From the NCBI RefSeq assembly GCF_003573695.1, contig NC_039362.1, positions 172,617,690 through 172,681,689 of the forward strand: a stretch of 64,000 nt of DNA, in the 5' to 3' direction. Of the stretch, positions 34,773 through 46,081 are shown in pieces. The notes below the pieces were generated by a model that made no database searches, was not told the DNA's origin, and saw only the letters and a program-made list of their open reading frames with translations. The position numbers and the translations under genes are program-made. Origin of the DNA: Papaver somniferum. Lineage: Eukaryota > Streptophyta > Magnoliopsida > Ranunculales > Papaveraceae. How positions within the stretch are numbered: the stretch's first letter is position 1; each line of letters starts with the position of its first letter.

Positions 34773-37700
34773 TCCTCCCTTAAACCAAGATACTCTTTAC
34801 TGATCATCCCAAGTTTTCCACGCAAGTAAATGAAAGTATTGGACTTCAAAGACTTGGTGAAAATATCTTCAACTTGTACTTCACTTTCACAAAATTCCAC
34901 AGCTATCTCCTTATTGCTGACAAGCTCTCTTATATAATGATACTTGATATCAATGTGCTTACTTCTTCCATGAAGAACATGATTCTTTGTCAGTGAAATT
35001 GTCGACTTATTATCACAAACTTTTGTTGTATGGGTTTTCTGTTCTTGAAATAATGACTTCAACATCATTCTTAATCATACAGCTTGTGTAGCACAATTGC
35101 TAGCAGCTATATCTTCAGCTTCTGTTGTAGATAGAGAAACAACTTTTTGCTTCTTTGATGACCAAGAAAAAAAACCAATTCTGAACTGAAATCCATAACC
35201 TGAAGTGTTCTTTCTTCCTTCTGTATCTCCAGCCCAATCACTATCAGTAAATCCAACCAACTTCGGATCTTCTGAAGCATTATAGAGAATTCCCAAGCTA
35301 GTTGTTCCTTTAACATACCTTAGAATACATTTTTCAGCTTATAAGTATGACTGTCTTGGTGATTCCATAATGCCCCGGCTACGATGTGGCCGGGCCACAT
35401 CCATTTTGTATGTGGCCCCTATTTATTTTTTGAGACCTATTGAACCAAAAAACTTGCCGCCTCCAAATCCTCTTAATTGTTCCACTTTTTGAGAAAAAGT
35501 TGGAAGTTGAAAAAATAAAAAAGCAAAATAGTTAGGTAATGAAACAGTTTTCCAAACTTTTTCCAACTTTATATGAGGTGTCACCATTTAAATAGGGGCC
35601 ACATACTTCAAGTATGTGGCCCGACCACATGGTAGCCGCACCGATTCCATAAACCTACTAACCAATCCAACTGCATACATAATATCTGGTCTTGTAGCAG
35701 TTAAGTATCCGAGACATCCAACCAGACACTTAAAGTCAGTAGGATTCACAAGTTCATCTTATCCATATTTTGTCAACTTCAACCTCTCCTCTACTGATGT
35801 TAAAATAGGATTGTAATTATCCATCTTGAACCTCTTCAGTATTCCATCTGTATATCTCTGCTGATTAATAAAGATACCTCTTTCTGTTTGTTGTACTTCA
35901 ATACCAAGAAAATATGACATTAATCCCAAATCTGTCATCTCAAACTCCTTCACCATATCCTTCCTGAATTCATTGATCATCTCTAAACTATTACTAGTAA
36001 ATATAAGATCATACACATATAAACAAACTATAATATGATTTCCAAGAGAATAAACTTTCGAACTATATCTAATCCACATTTTAAAGCAATAATCATACGT
36101 ACTGTATCTAATCTTGTAACTGGTGCAAACACTTCTGAGTAATATGGTCCTTGTTTTTTTCTACATCCTTTAGAAACTAATATTTCTTTCAATCTTTCTA
36201 CTTCACCATCTGACTTGTGTTTTGTCTTGTAAACCCACTTAACTCATATTGCTTTCTTTCCTTGTGGAAGTTCAGTAAGCTCCCATGTATTATTCTTCTC
36301 AATAGATTTCAATTCTGCATCCATGGCTTGTATCCATCCTTGTTCCTTAGAAGCTTCTTCATAAACTACAGGATCACAATCTCCAAACAATGCAAAGTTA
36401 ATCACTTCATCATCAGTATTATCATCATCTCTTGTTAACACATAATCATTCATTCTTGCTGGTGTAACAATATTTCTTCTTGGTCTCGTATTTTCTTCTT
36501 GTTGTGGTGCAGAATCAATTCTAACTTCTTCTTGATGTTCAACAGCATCATTCTGAGTTCTTATTTCTTCTTCAACTATAACCGGTACTGTTCTGACAGT
36601 TTCTTTTGTTGTTGTAACATTCCAATCCCATTGTGAATCTTCGTCAAAAATCACATCTCTGCTAATAATTATTTTCCGTGTTTCTAGATTATAAAGCTTG
36701 TATCCTTTGGTTACTGAGCTATAACCAACAAGAATACACTTCTCACTCTTATCATCCAATTTGTTCCTGAGTTCTTTAGGTACATGTGCATATGCAATGC
36801 ACCCAAAAATTCTTAAATGTCTTACACTTGGTCTTACTCCTCTCCAAGCTTCTTCTGGTGTCTTATTATTCAAGCTATTTGTAGGACATTTGTTAAGTAA
36901 ATACATTGTTGTATCAACTGCATAACTCCAAAAGTTCTTAGGTAAATCCTTTGTTCTTCTTATAGTTCTTGCCATCTCCATAATAGTTCTGTTTTTTCAC
37001 TCAGCAACACCATTCTGTTGAGGTGTATATCTAGCTTTTAACTGATGTAGAATACCATGTTCTTCCATGAAACTATCAACAACAGTATATTTTGTTCCTC
37101 TATCAGTTCTCAATATCTTGATGCTCTTACCAATTTTTTTCTCAGCATATGCTTTAAAACTTCTAAATGCATGAAAATCATCACTTTTTTGTTTAAGTAG
37201 ATACACCCAAGCCTCTCTACTAAAGTCATCAATGAAAGTTATGAAATAGTCATTACCTCCATGTGATGTAACTTCAATAGGACCACACAAGTCACTGTGT
37301 ATTATCTCCAAATGTTATTCAGCTCTCCTAACTTTGTTCACTGGGAATGGATCTTTGTGCTGCTTGTCAAATATACAATTCTCACATCTTGACTCTGGAA
37401 GCTCTATAATTGGTAGACCTGACACCATCTCCTTCTTAGATAAAACTTGTAAACTATTAAAGTTTACATGACCCATTCTCTTGTGCCATAACCAACCATC
37501 ATTATGCACATGAGTACTGAAACAACTTTCCTTCTGATGCTGAATATTCAAAGGAAATAATCTGTTTTTGGTCATCTGTACTTTTGCTATCAATCTTCTT
37601 CTTCTATCTCTAATGAAACATATACCATTTCAAATGTTCATATATTATCCTCTATCTGATAATTGCCCCATGCACAGTAAATTCTGATGTAAACCAGGTA

Positions 37701-38872
37701 CATAAAATACATCCATTATGTATGCCTTTGAACCATTCTTAAAAACAATTCCTATTCTTCTTTTTCCCATAACAGGAATTATAGAACTATTACCAAACTT
37801 CACAGTTGATCTTACAGACTCATCATCAAGCTTATCGAATAAGTCTTTTCTTCCATACATATGATTGCTATAACAAGTATCTAAGTACCACTTAAGTAGA
37901 TGTTGTTCTTCTGCAGTATGACAAGCAAGTAGCATGTTTTCAGCTTTCTGTTCTTCTTCTTTTTCTTCTTGACTCTCAGATATATTTGCTTCAGAGTTGG
38001 CTTTGTAGTTATTTTCTGTTTTCTTTCTAGGCTTTGGACAATCAAAAGAAAAATGTCCAAAATCTCCACAATTATAACACTGATGCTTTTCTTTTCTACT
38101 GGTTTTCTTCCCTGATAACCTCCATTATTTGATCTTCCTCCAAAATTATATCTTCCCTGATAACTTCCATTATTTGATCTTCCTCCAGAGCTAGAATTCC
38201 CTTGATTGTTAGTCCACCTGACTTGACTTTGTAGTGCTTCTTCTATTGTTTTTGCAGCAGCTATTTTTTGAAGTAACCTTTGTTCATAAGCATGTAATGA
38301 ACCTAATAACTCATTAAGATTCATAGTTCAAGCAGTATTACATTCTTCTATAGCAGTTACTTTTGCTTCATACTTCTCAGGTGAGCTTCTTAAGATCTTT
38401 TCCATAATAGCTGAGTCTTCTATGGTGTCACCATTAACTTTCATCCCATTGACAAGATTCAATGTCTTTGAGAAGAACTCTGATATTGTCTATGATGATT
38501 CCATCTATAGAAGTTCATATTTGCGCTTCAGAGTTTGTAATCTCACCTTCTTAAGTTTGTCAGAACCTTTGTAATAATTTACCAAACCATCCCATGCTGC
38601 TTTAGCTTCTTTAATATAGATAAGTCTATCCATGAGAGACTCATGAATACCTGATGAAGAATATAGGTTGCTTTAGAGTTATTCTTCATGTTTGTTGTTA
38701 AAGCAATTTGCTGTTCTGCTGTTAAAACCGCTCCTGCTGGTGGTTCATCATAACCATCTTTCACGATGTTCCACACCTCTTGATATATGAAAATATTCTC
38801 CATCTGTAACCTACAGTGCTCAAAGTTTTTACCTTCAAACACCGCTACCTTGAATGAACTTAAACTCGTCAT
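34773..38872 (-). pseudogene. Copia gag-pol polyprotein, broken
   Basis: Pieces in order on the minus strand are as follows. Gag starts MTSLSSFKVAVFEGKNF (38872). A CCHC knuckle, CYNCGDFGHFSFDC, is in another frame near 38060. The protease has WYLDTCYSNHM, where the family has D-T-G, so the catalytic glycine is changed. The GAG-pre-integrase has HKRMGH and CENC. The integrase core keeps HSDLCGP, TDRG and QQNGVAE. RT has KWVYKTKH, then a deletion of about 80 residues, then LYVYDLIF in place of YVDD. RNase H has GFTDSDWAGD and ends KSLKSNTF. Stops and shifts (36241, 36994, 37314, 37640, 38325 region) break it. It is not functional. Confidence 0.9.
35371..35642. mobile_element. 272-bp Mutator-like MITE nested in Copia RT
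   Basis: GATTCCATAA occurs at 35361-35370 and 35643-35652, a 9-10-bp duplication. The ends are imperfect inverted repeats: CGGCTACGATGTGGCCGGGCCACAT at left, matched by the reverse of ATGTGGCCCGACCACATGGTAGCCG at right. There is no ORF. It splits the Copia RT/RNase H region. Confidence 0.8.
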
Positions 38873-38922
38873 CTTCTTATTCTCAACGACTCATACCCAC
38901 AGCCCTAGAATCTGATACCAGT

Positions 38923-38934
38923 GCTCTGATACCA
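38923..38934 (-). promoter_or_regulatory. tRNA-iMet primer binding site of Copia element
   Basis: Exact TGGTATCAGAGC on the minus strand, two bases from the 5' LTR end. Confidence 0.9.
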
Positions 38935-38936
38935 AA

Positions 38937-39311
38937 TGTAGAAAATCGGATATCAAAGACTTAATGAACACAAAACATAACTCAAACAATTCTCTCTATA
39001 GATAATAAAACCATGGTTCAACAGACTATATATATGTTTAACAAACTTGACTCTCAAGTAAAGGACTTTCCTAACAAATCAAACTCTAAACAAAGACAAT
39101 TCTAAAAACTCAAACTCTTAGACACTAAGTTACCCAGCCGTTAGTTTTATAAAACGGCAGGACCTTTCTAAGCCAATTACCCAACCGTTTGTTTTATAAA
39201 ACGACTGGACCTTCCTTACTCGGCAGTTTCCTTTATTAAACTGCCGGACATTTCTAAACAAATAAACTTCTTCTGTTTGCTTCACATAATATCTTGATTT
39301 AACCTTGGACA
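38937..39311 (-). repeat. 5' LTR of Copia element
   Basis: 375 bp, the partner of 34398-34772. A TATATATGT box is present. Both LTRs are the same length. Confidence 0.9.
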
Positions 39312-39746
39312 AATACGAATTTTTCTATCCAAAATCCTTAACACCCACCATCTTGAATTAGACCCAAGTGGTGATCAGGTCACATGAATATTCTGGTATA
39401 TCCCACCTTGACTTTAGACCAAGGATGCTCATAAGCATTGAAGGTAAAAGTCCATCATTCAATCATGGCCACTAGTACGTTCATGCATTGTTTAACACGT
39501 CCACTTGTCTAAAAGATAACAAGAACACCATTGACGAGTACAAAACTTTTTATTGAATGCATTAAAAAACCACGACTTTCTTGTCCTATCTTTTGATATT
39601 AGAATAGATATTTTCAGTTCATAGATATAACTGCAATATGAAGAAATTAGTTAGCATTATTGGATCATCATCGTCCACAAGGGAACATACAGATGGTAGT
39701 CTAACTAGTGTCAAAGAAGGAGAAGGAGAAGGAAAATCATTCAATC
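39312..39746 (+). promoter_or_regulatory. Upstream region of ten-cysteine copy 3
   Basis: Shared blocks are present in weaker form: CCACTTGTCTAAAAGATAAC (39503), CTTTCTTGTCCTATCTTTTGATATTAG (39577) and GATATTTTCAGTTC. No separate gene is seen. Confidence 0.4.
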
Positions 39747-40019
39747 ATGGCCAAAATCAGTACGTTCTTTTGCTGCTTCTTATTTGTCTTAATTGCCATA
39801 CCAACCTCTTCTTCAGGCAGTAAGTTTATTTTAGTCCCATTACACTTGATAGTTTGTATCCACCAGAGATGGTACTTGAGGTGGGTGAGGAAGCAGAAGA
39901 AGGGTACCCAAAAGTAATTCCGTCACGCGCAGCGGTTCAGTGTACCTAAAACTGCTAAACCCATGCCCACAAATTTGATGCTTCTTTGGCTGCCAAACGT
40001 GCAAGCTTATAATTGATGA
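39747..40019 (+). pseudogene. Ten-cysteine peptide, copy 3, pseudogene
   Basis: Exon 1 (39747-39819) is clean: MAKISTFFCCFLFVLIAIPT followed by a GTAAGT donor. The intron is shortened. The exon 2 relic (about 39866-40019) still spells YPKVIPSRAAVQCT, in which the first two cysteines are replaced by Tyr and Arg, and a stop follows. A deletion has removed the GFVLY...PCC segment. It is most similar to copy 1 (same KVIPS...AAVQC wording). It cannot make the mature peptide, though the signal peptide exon is open. A LINE end sits in its 3' flank. Confidence 0.85.
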
Positions 40020-40050
40020 ACATACTACTATACTGATATTGCTTTTTGAT

Positions 40051-40322
40051 TAGGTAGAGGTCAAAGAAAATCAGCAAAGAACAAATGATTAGATGCTTGC
40101 ACGCCAGTGGGTGATGGTCAACTTGGTTGGCTGTTTTTTTTTGGTCTGTAACTGACCTTGTTTATGGTTTTTAGAGCTTTGTTTTCTTTGGTGCACTATA
40201 TTGTGCCCTTTTTCTGTTTCTTTTGCTTTTTTTTTCTTCCTCTTTTTTTCTTTTTTTTTCTTCTTCCCTGTATTGGATTCTTTTTTTCTAATACCATTAA
40301 CCTTTATCCTCAAAAAAAAAAA
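40051..40322 (+). mobile_element. LINE 3' end with 15-bp target duplication
   Basis: ATATTGCTTTTTGAT occurs at 40036-40050 and 40323-40337. The insert ends TTTATCCTC plus poly-A and has a T-rich 3' region. No RT motif is left. It lies just after the pseudogene copy 3. Confidence 0.85.
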
Positions 40323-40337
40323 ATATTGCTTTTTGAT

Positions 40338-40898
40338 GATTCTTAATATGTCACTTATCTATAATCTATGTTTGTATTTTTCCTCTTAATATTATGATGC
40401 GGCAAGCGTAATGTATCAGCGTAATGTATGCAGTTATTCTTGGGTTGAATTGCAAGATATTTAACGATCCGTTGTTAGTCCAGTTCTGGCTTCAAACATT
40501 TTGGCCAATAATGTGATTTCTCCAACGAAAATTGTGAAAAAAGAAAAGAAAAAATGAGCCTCAAAACTGTACAGCTGTTTGGCTCCCAAGCCAATAGTGG
40601 CATCAACAATCTTCAAATTTCTCCGGGATTTTTTTTTCCTCGGGGAAGTCACTTCAAATTTACAGGGATTAACAAATTTTACAGTAGGTTGCCAATCTGG
40701 TGAATCCAGTGACCAGTGTTGTTTTGGTCGCCCCAGCGTAACGGTGTAGCCCTCTTTTACCAGCCTTGTAATAGTACTACCCAAATTTACATAATGATAA
40801 CAAGTCAACTTGTCTTAAAGATAACAAAAACTAAAACCAAGATCATTGAAGAGTAAGAGACTCTCTTAATCATTGCATTAAAAAATTAGCTTACAACA
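40338..40898 (+). other. Spacer and distal promoter of ten-cysteine copy 4
   Basis: A minus-strand 115-codon frame (40461-40808) has no recognised motif. From 40800 the family's upstream blocks resume (AGTCAACTTGTCTTAAAG, AAGATCATTGAAGAG) and are cut by the element that follows. Confidence 0.45.
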
Positions 40899-41999
40899 TG
40901 TTTGTTTTTTCCTCTATATAGGTAGAGTGTTCTATATAGAGGTTTACCTCTATATCTATATAAATATCACTATATAATCTCGCTTAAAATCATGTTTGTT
41001 TGACCACTATCTAACAACTCTATATTGTGTACCCAATTTTATATATTTCTCATTTTACCCTTATAGTATTCAAAAAATCCATGAATATCCATTACAACCA
41101 AAGATGTTCAAAAATTCCAAAAGGAAAAAAATGTATTAGAAAATACAACCAAAGATGTTCACTTTTTCTGAAACGGAGCAAAAGTATAACTTTTTTCTGA
41201 AACGGGGTAAAAATATCACTTTTTCTGAAACGGATCAAAAATATCACTTTATCTGAAACGGATCAAAAATATCACTTTATCTGAAACGGGCGAAAGTATC
41301 ACTTTATTTGAAACGGGCGAAAGTATCACTTTTTCTGAAACGGAAAAAAAAATCACCTTTTCTGAAACAGGGCAAAAATCACTTATTCTGAAACGGGGCA
41401 AAAACATAACTTTTTCTGAAACAGAACGAAAATATCACTTTTTCTGAAACGGGGCAAAAATTTCATTTTTTCTGAAACAGGGCAAAAATATCACTTTTTC
41501 TGAAACATGGAAAAAAACACTTTTTCTGAAACGGAGCAAAAATATCACTTGTTCTGAAACGGCGCGAAAGTATCACTTTTTCCGGAGCATGCGAAAGTAT
41601 CACTTTTTCTGAAACGGGGCGAAAATATCACTTTTTCTGAAACGGCGTGAAAGTATCACTTTTTCTGAAACGGGGGAAGTATCACTTTTTCTGAAACGGG
41701 GCTAAAGTGTCACTTTTTCTGCAACGGAGCAAAATATCACTTTTTTCTGAAACATCGCGAAAATATCCCTTTTTCTGAAACGGGCGAAAGTATCACTTTT
41801 ATTGAAACATGTAAAATTTTAGATTTTAAATTAAGGAATTATTTTTGGACATTATAAATTTGTTCGAGGATATATTAGTCATTTGAAGGTTTAATAGAGG
41901 TAGAGGATCAAAGATAGCACCTCATTGGTGCTATTTGATTTCCTCTATATAGATAGAGATTTGCCTCTATCTTTGTACAGGTAGTGGAAAAAACAAACA
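40899..41999. mobile_element. 1.1-kb inverted-terminus element in copy 4 promoter
   Basis: TGTTTGTTTTTTCC (40899-40912) is matched by GGAAAAAACAAACA (41986-41999). It separates promoter blocks that are contiguous in copies 1-3. CCTCTATATAG-type words near both ends extend the inverted symmetry (40911 and 41942). The middle is a minisatellite. No transposase is visible, and no clear target duplication was found. Confidence 0.65.
41165..41810. repeat. About 30-bp minisatellite, roughly 20 copies
   Basis: The unit resembles TATCACTTTTTCTGAAACGG plus GGCAAAAA or GGCGAAAG, repeated with small length and base changes. It lies inside the 40899-41999 element. Confidence 0.9.
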
Positions 42000-42126
42000 C
42001 CAAATAAGACTTTCTTATGACAATAGAATATATATTTTCAATACGGAGACTACTATATGTAGAGGCTAGTTATCATTCCTGGATCACCATTAAAGAAGAA
42101 AAGGCGGAAGAATCATTCATTCGACC

Positions 42127-42511
42127 ATGGCCAAGATCAGTATGTTCCTTTGCTTCTTCTTATTTGTCTTGATTGCCATGCCAATCTCTTCTTCCGGAAG
42201 CTGTAAGTCTAGCAATCTTTAAATTTTAATTACACATACAATTAACTAATTAATACAATTTCAATTAGCATATGTAATTATTAACTGATGTTGAATATGA
42301 TTGTTGTTTATATCAATCAGGGATGATGCTCAAGAAGGATCCGGAAGTAGAAGAGAGATGCCCAAAAGTAGCTCCGTCATGCGCAGCCGTTTTGTGTGCA
42401 GCACGAACAGATCCATGCCCACTAGTTCTATGCGCAGAAGGGTTTGTTCTTTACCAGCCCTGTTGTGGTTGCGAAACATGCTGTCCTAAACAACCTAAAC
42501 CTTATTATTAA
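42127..42511 (+). CDS. Secreted ten-cysteine peptide, copy 4 (two exons)
   Basis: Exon 1 is 42127-42202 and exon 2 is 42321-42511, with a GTAAGT...CAG intron of 118 bp in phase 1, giving 88 residues. The start MAKISMFLCFFLFVLIAMPI is a typical signal peptide, with likely cleavage after SSSGS. A short acidic propiece-like stretch (KKDPEVEE) precedes the ten cysteines, which keep the spacing of copy 1 exactly: C-x6-C-x4-C-x6-C-x4-C-x9-CC-x-C-x2-CC. The tail is KQPKPYY. This is the cleanest family member. The promoter carries a 1.1-kb inverted-repeat insertion about 130 bp upstream of the ATG. The function is unknown; an extracellular disulfide-rich defence or inhibitor peptide is inference. Confidence 0.82.
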
Positions 42512-43677
42512 TGAACCTACTGATCGACTACTGTATTGCGTTGATGGTTCTTGATTTATCACCTATCTATCTATGATTGTATTTTCTCATTTTGATGTTT
42601 GGTTTGGCAATCGTAATGTATCAGTGTGATGAAATAAAATGTATGCGGTCATACATACGTACTTATGATTTTCCTTAACTAATTATGTTAATGAAACTAT
42701 TCTGCTTTTGTTCTTAATTTCATTGTAGTTTCTCGTGGTTGATTTTTCTTTTCTTGATCGGCAAAGTTTGATCTACCGATTAAAAAGGAAAGGATATAAA
42801 AGGTTTGTTCCACCCTAAACAGGAAAAGGAAAAAAAAAAAAAAAGATGATGATAATGAGCTACCACCAAGCTTTTTAGAGAGGGTCAAAGTATCTTAAAG
42901 TCCTTTAAGAACCAAACACCGACCGAGAACGTCTAAAGTTGAACTTAGTTGATATAACTGCTGCATCAATTTTTTCCTTGCCTGTGAAAATCCGAAAGTT
43001 AAATTTATTTCCGATCACTCCAAAATATGTACGAACCTGCTCCCGCACCTTAGAAGAATGTGGCAAACTCCAAGCAAATAACAAAAAGTGTTGGATATTT
43101 TCAATATTGTTTGCCGCTATCCGGAGGCGTTGCCCTTCCCGGCTGTGTTCGATCCCTAACAGAGTCCGAGACAACGTGCTGTGGAATTTTTTTATGGTTT
43201 TATTTTGGAAAAACCTAGAAATTTCCATTCAAATTTGAACAGATGCGTCTCTTCCCATAAGCCACCATTGATGGTTTTTGGAAGCGTCTGTTTGTGATGA
43301 AAAGGCATTACTAACAGGCATGAATATCGCTATAAATAGTGAAGGCATTCTCCCATTCTCAATAAATCAATTCAACCTGTTTTTTCTCCATCTAAAGCAT
43401 CATCAGAAATCTCTCTCGTGTGTTCTTGATTGGGTCAAGGGATGCAAACCTTGAATCCAATTTTCTCTGTTGTATGGCTTTCATTATATCCTTAAGACAT
43501 TATTTCGCATACCTGTTATAATCGCCAATTGAAATTAGGAGTAGAAATAATCGTTTAAAAGAAATCTATTGGAGCCTTAAAAGTCACGAGTACAATAATT
43601 TCATTATATTCAAGTTACTACTGGGAGTTGAATATTTTTTTCTTATAGCCTGAAAGTAAATGAATTTACAGAAAATG
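42512..43677. other. 3' flank with degenerate LINE-like segment
   Basis: AATAAAATGTATG (about 42645) is a possible polyadenylation site for copy 4. On the minus strand, the frame at 42905-43228 has IENIQHFLLFAWSLPHSSKV...YFGVI, which resembles a decayed LINE zf-RVT region (N-x-x-H-L-x-x-x-C-P-x-A). The cysteines are mostly lost. The rest is unassigned. Confidence 0.35.
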
Positions 43678-43765
43678 GGCTATATAGCCAAAATTGGGTG
43701 TTTCCTGGGCCATATGGACAGTTAGGATTCGGCCTGGGTCAAATGTCCAAAGGAATCTTTAAATA

Positions 43766-44104
43766 TTGAGTTTACGTTACGTCCCTTCGTATCACAGAAA
43801 ACCTATTTCTTCTCTCGTCTTCTTCGTCACAGAAAAGAAATCTGAAACCAGCTCTCGTTCTCCATCGTTCTCATACCACCAATCAAATCTATCTCTGTTT
43901 CTCAATCCACAAAAAAGAACAACCAAAATTTCCCATAAAAAACTCATCTTTCGAGCTTCTTCTTCATCACCATCTACTGGGGATTCTGAAAATGAGTCTA
44001 ATAATTTGTTTTGGTCTAGAATTTTTCGCTCAATTCTTCGTGGATCTGAACGATTCTTCTCAAGTTTTGGTAAATCAGTAAAAAAGAAACTGGGTTTGAT
44101 TTAA
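43766..44104 (+). pseudogene. Captured gene fragment with plastid-transit-like N-terminus
   Basis: The plus-strand frame has no ATG (it opens at a TTG). Its first 70 or so residues are Ser/Arg/Lys-rich and poor in acidic residues, as in chloroplast transit peptides (SSLVFF, SSRSPSFSYHQS, FRASSSSPSTGDSE). Then comes NLFWSRIFRSILRGSERF...KKKLG. A base change or shift after KKLG moves coding-like sequence (FDLNEANRKVILFVSDVKN) into another frame, which stops about 10 residues later. I cannot name the parent gene. It lies just inside the left arm of the putative Mutator-like element, the usual place for captured exons. Confidence 0.45.
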
Positions 44105-44747
44105 ATGAAGCTAATAGAAAAGTGATTTTGTTTGTTAGTGATGTGAAAAATAAGGGTGGAGCTGCAGTGAATGAATGGAGTTAGGGTTTGCTTCTTCGGG
44201 TAAATCAGATGAAGAAATTGTGAATTGATAAGGGTTTCTGAAGATAGAGAGGATGAAATTAAGATGGGTTTGATCAGTGAATCCGTGATCTGAGAGCTTC
44301 CACAATTAAATTGATTCGAGACTGTGTAGTTGATGGGTTTAATGGCCGATTGAGTTCAAGAAGATGAAGTTGCAGAAATTGATATGGGACTGAACTTAGT
44401 TACAGCAGTGGAAGATTGAGAAGCAGATGGGATAGAAGCAGGAGCAACAGATGCTGCTGTTGAATCTGAAACGAAATTGTAATGGTTTTGAGGTTGGATA
44501 TGTGATGGCTTGCAGTGAGGTTATGAACTTGAAATTCAGGGTTTGACTCAACAGAGGAAACGGGGGTTTGAAGATGCTTCCGATTGAATGCAATGGTGGT
44601 GCTGAGCATTAAAAATTTTCTTCCATCAATTTCACTGGTAAGTTTCTTGATCCTATTGGTTTAACTTTTGTAAAATCCAGTTTAAAATTCATTGAATTTT
44701 GTTTGTATGTAATTAGTTTCACCTGGGTTAAGCTTGTGTAAAATCTG
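44105..44747. other. Interior of putative MULE, no gene seen
   Basis: G/T-rich on the plus strand, with short frames only and no recognised domain. Confidence 0.4.
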
Positions 44748-45370
44748 GATTGACCTGAAATTGCTTTTATCCATTTTATACTAGGATGAAACCAGTATCA
44801 TCCTGTCTTGGATTGACCTGAAATTATTTTCATCCATGTTATACTAGGATGAAACCAGTATCATCCTGTTTTGGATTGACCTGAAATTGCTTTTATCCAT
44901 TTTATACTAGGATGAAACCAGTATCATCCTGTTTTGGATTGACCTAAAATTATTTTCATCCATGTTATACTAGGATGAAACTGGTTTCATCTAGTTATAG
45001 TCTGTGATATAATTACGTTTTCGTCAAAATACTCAGGATGAAAACTAGTTTCATATAATTTATTCATTGATATACCATTTTCGTCAGAATACTCAACTAG
45101 AAACCAATTTCATCTAGTTGTAAACTTTCATATAGCTGTATTTTCGCCAAATGTACAGGATGAAACCAGTTTCATATAACTTACATATTGATATACCTTA
45201 ATTTCGTAAGAATACTCAGGATGAAACCAATTTCATCTAGTTGTAAACTATAATATAATTGTTTTTTGTCAAAATATGCAGGATGAAAACTAATTTCATC
45301 TAGTTATAGACTATGATATAATTGTATTTTCATCGGAATATGCTGGATGAAATCAGTTTCATCTCGTTGT
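44748..45370. repeat. Two adjoining tandem-repeat runs with GGATGAAAC core
   Basis: 44748-45000 repeats a unit of about 70 bp containing GGATTGACCTGAAATT and ACTAGGATGAAACCAGTATC. 45000-45370 repeats a related unit of about 60 bp with AGGATGAAAC and TTTCATCTAGTTGTA. The GGATGAAACC...CATCCTG words recur at 57625-57760, so the motif is not confined to this element. Confidence 0.8.
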
Positions 45371-46081
45371 GAAGGTGCGGCTGCAGGATTGGACCGAGCT
45401 TGGTTGCAGTTGAAACTAAGACTAAGAAGATGTTGTTCTTGCTGATAAACAGATGAATTCGAGGTTGAGTTGTTGTTGCTGGAAGATTATGATGATGAAT
45501 TAAGAACAGGTTTGGTTCAGATTCAATGAATATGGGTTTCTAAAATTTGTTGTCTTGATGTTGCTATTGAACTACAGGTCTGGATTGTTAAGAATCTGTA
45601 TTGATGTGGCTGGCTCTTGAACATAGTGAAGACGGTGATGGAGTTGATGCAGGTTGGCTTGGGCTGTAAACTGGTGGTATTGAGGTTCAGGTGGGGTTTG
45701 AACTGAGTTTGTTGGTAGTGATGTCAAGAACAAGGAGTAGTAGTGGCTGCAGTTTTGTGAAGTTTCAGTGGTGGTTAAAATGGGTTTTGAGTCTGCAATG
45801 GAAATGTGATGTTGCAGGTGAACAAGAAATGTTCTACAGCTAATGGTCTGAACGGAGTTGTAATGGCTGATTATGAAGTTGAGGTTGTAAATGAATGTGC
45901 TATCGAATGCAGTGTCTAGAGCTGTGTGATATTTGGACAGAAATGGAGTAAATGTGATTCTCTGTGTTGATGGATGAAGATTGCGTATGAATTGCAGGCC
46001 AAGCATTGGATATGGAACATGAAAGATGAATGTTAGGAGATATTGCAGATATTTGAGCAGAGATTTACAAGAAGATGCAGG
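45371..46081. other. Interior of putative MULE up to the nested LTR element
   Basis: GT-rich, with a minus-strand open frame at 45572-46006 of low-complexity His/Thr/Ser composition that I judge non-coding. The same kind of sequence resumes at 53597 after the nested element. It ends GCAGG, the target duplication. Confidence 0.4.

Larger units (their letters stand above)
34398..39311 (-). mobile_element. Ty1/Copia retrotransposon, full length but dead
   Basis: Two LTRs of 375 bp flank the element (34398-34772 and 38937-39311), with GATAC and AATAC outside (5-bp duplication with one mismatch). On the minus strand, TGGTATCAGAGC (38923-38934), the tRNA-iMet primer site, follows the 5' LTR. A TTTAAGGGAGGA polypurine tract precedes the 3' LTR. 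Domain order is gag, zinc knuckle, protease, integrase, RT, RNase H, the Copia order. A MITE is nested inside at 35371-35642. Confidence 0.95.

Noticed and set aside
40461..40808. 115-codon minus-strand ORF between ten-cysteine copies 3 and 4
   Set aside because: No recognised motif, Lys-run and Phe-run low complexity, and no support from neighbouring copies.
43766..44104. Intact plastid protein gene
   Set aside because: No in-frame ATG, frame break after KKLG, and position at the edge of a putative transposon.
45572..46006. 144-codon minus-strand ORF
   Set aside because: Low-complexity His/Ser/Thr composition in a GT-rich repeat region with no domain.
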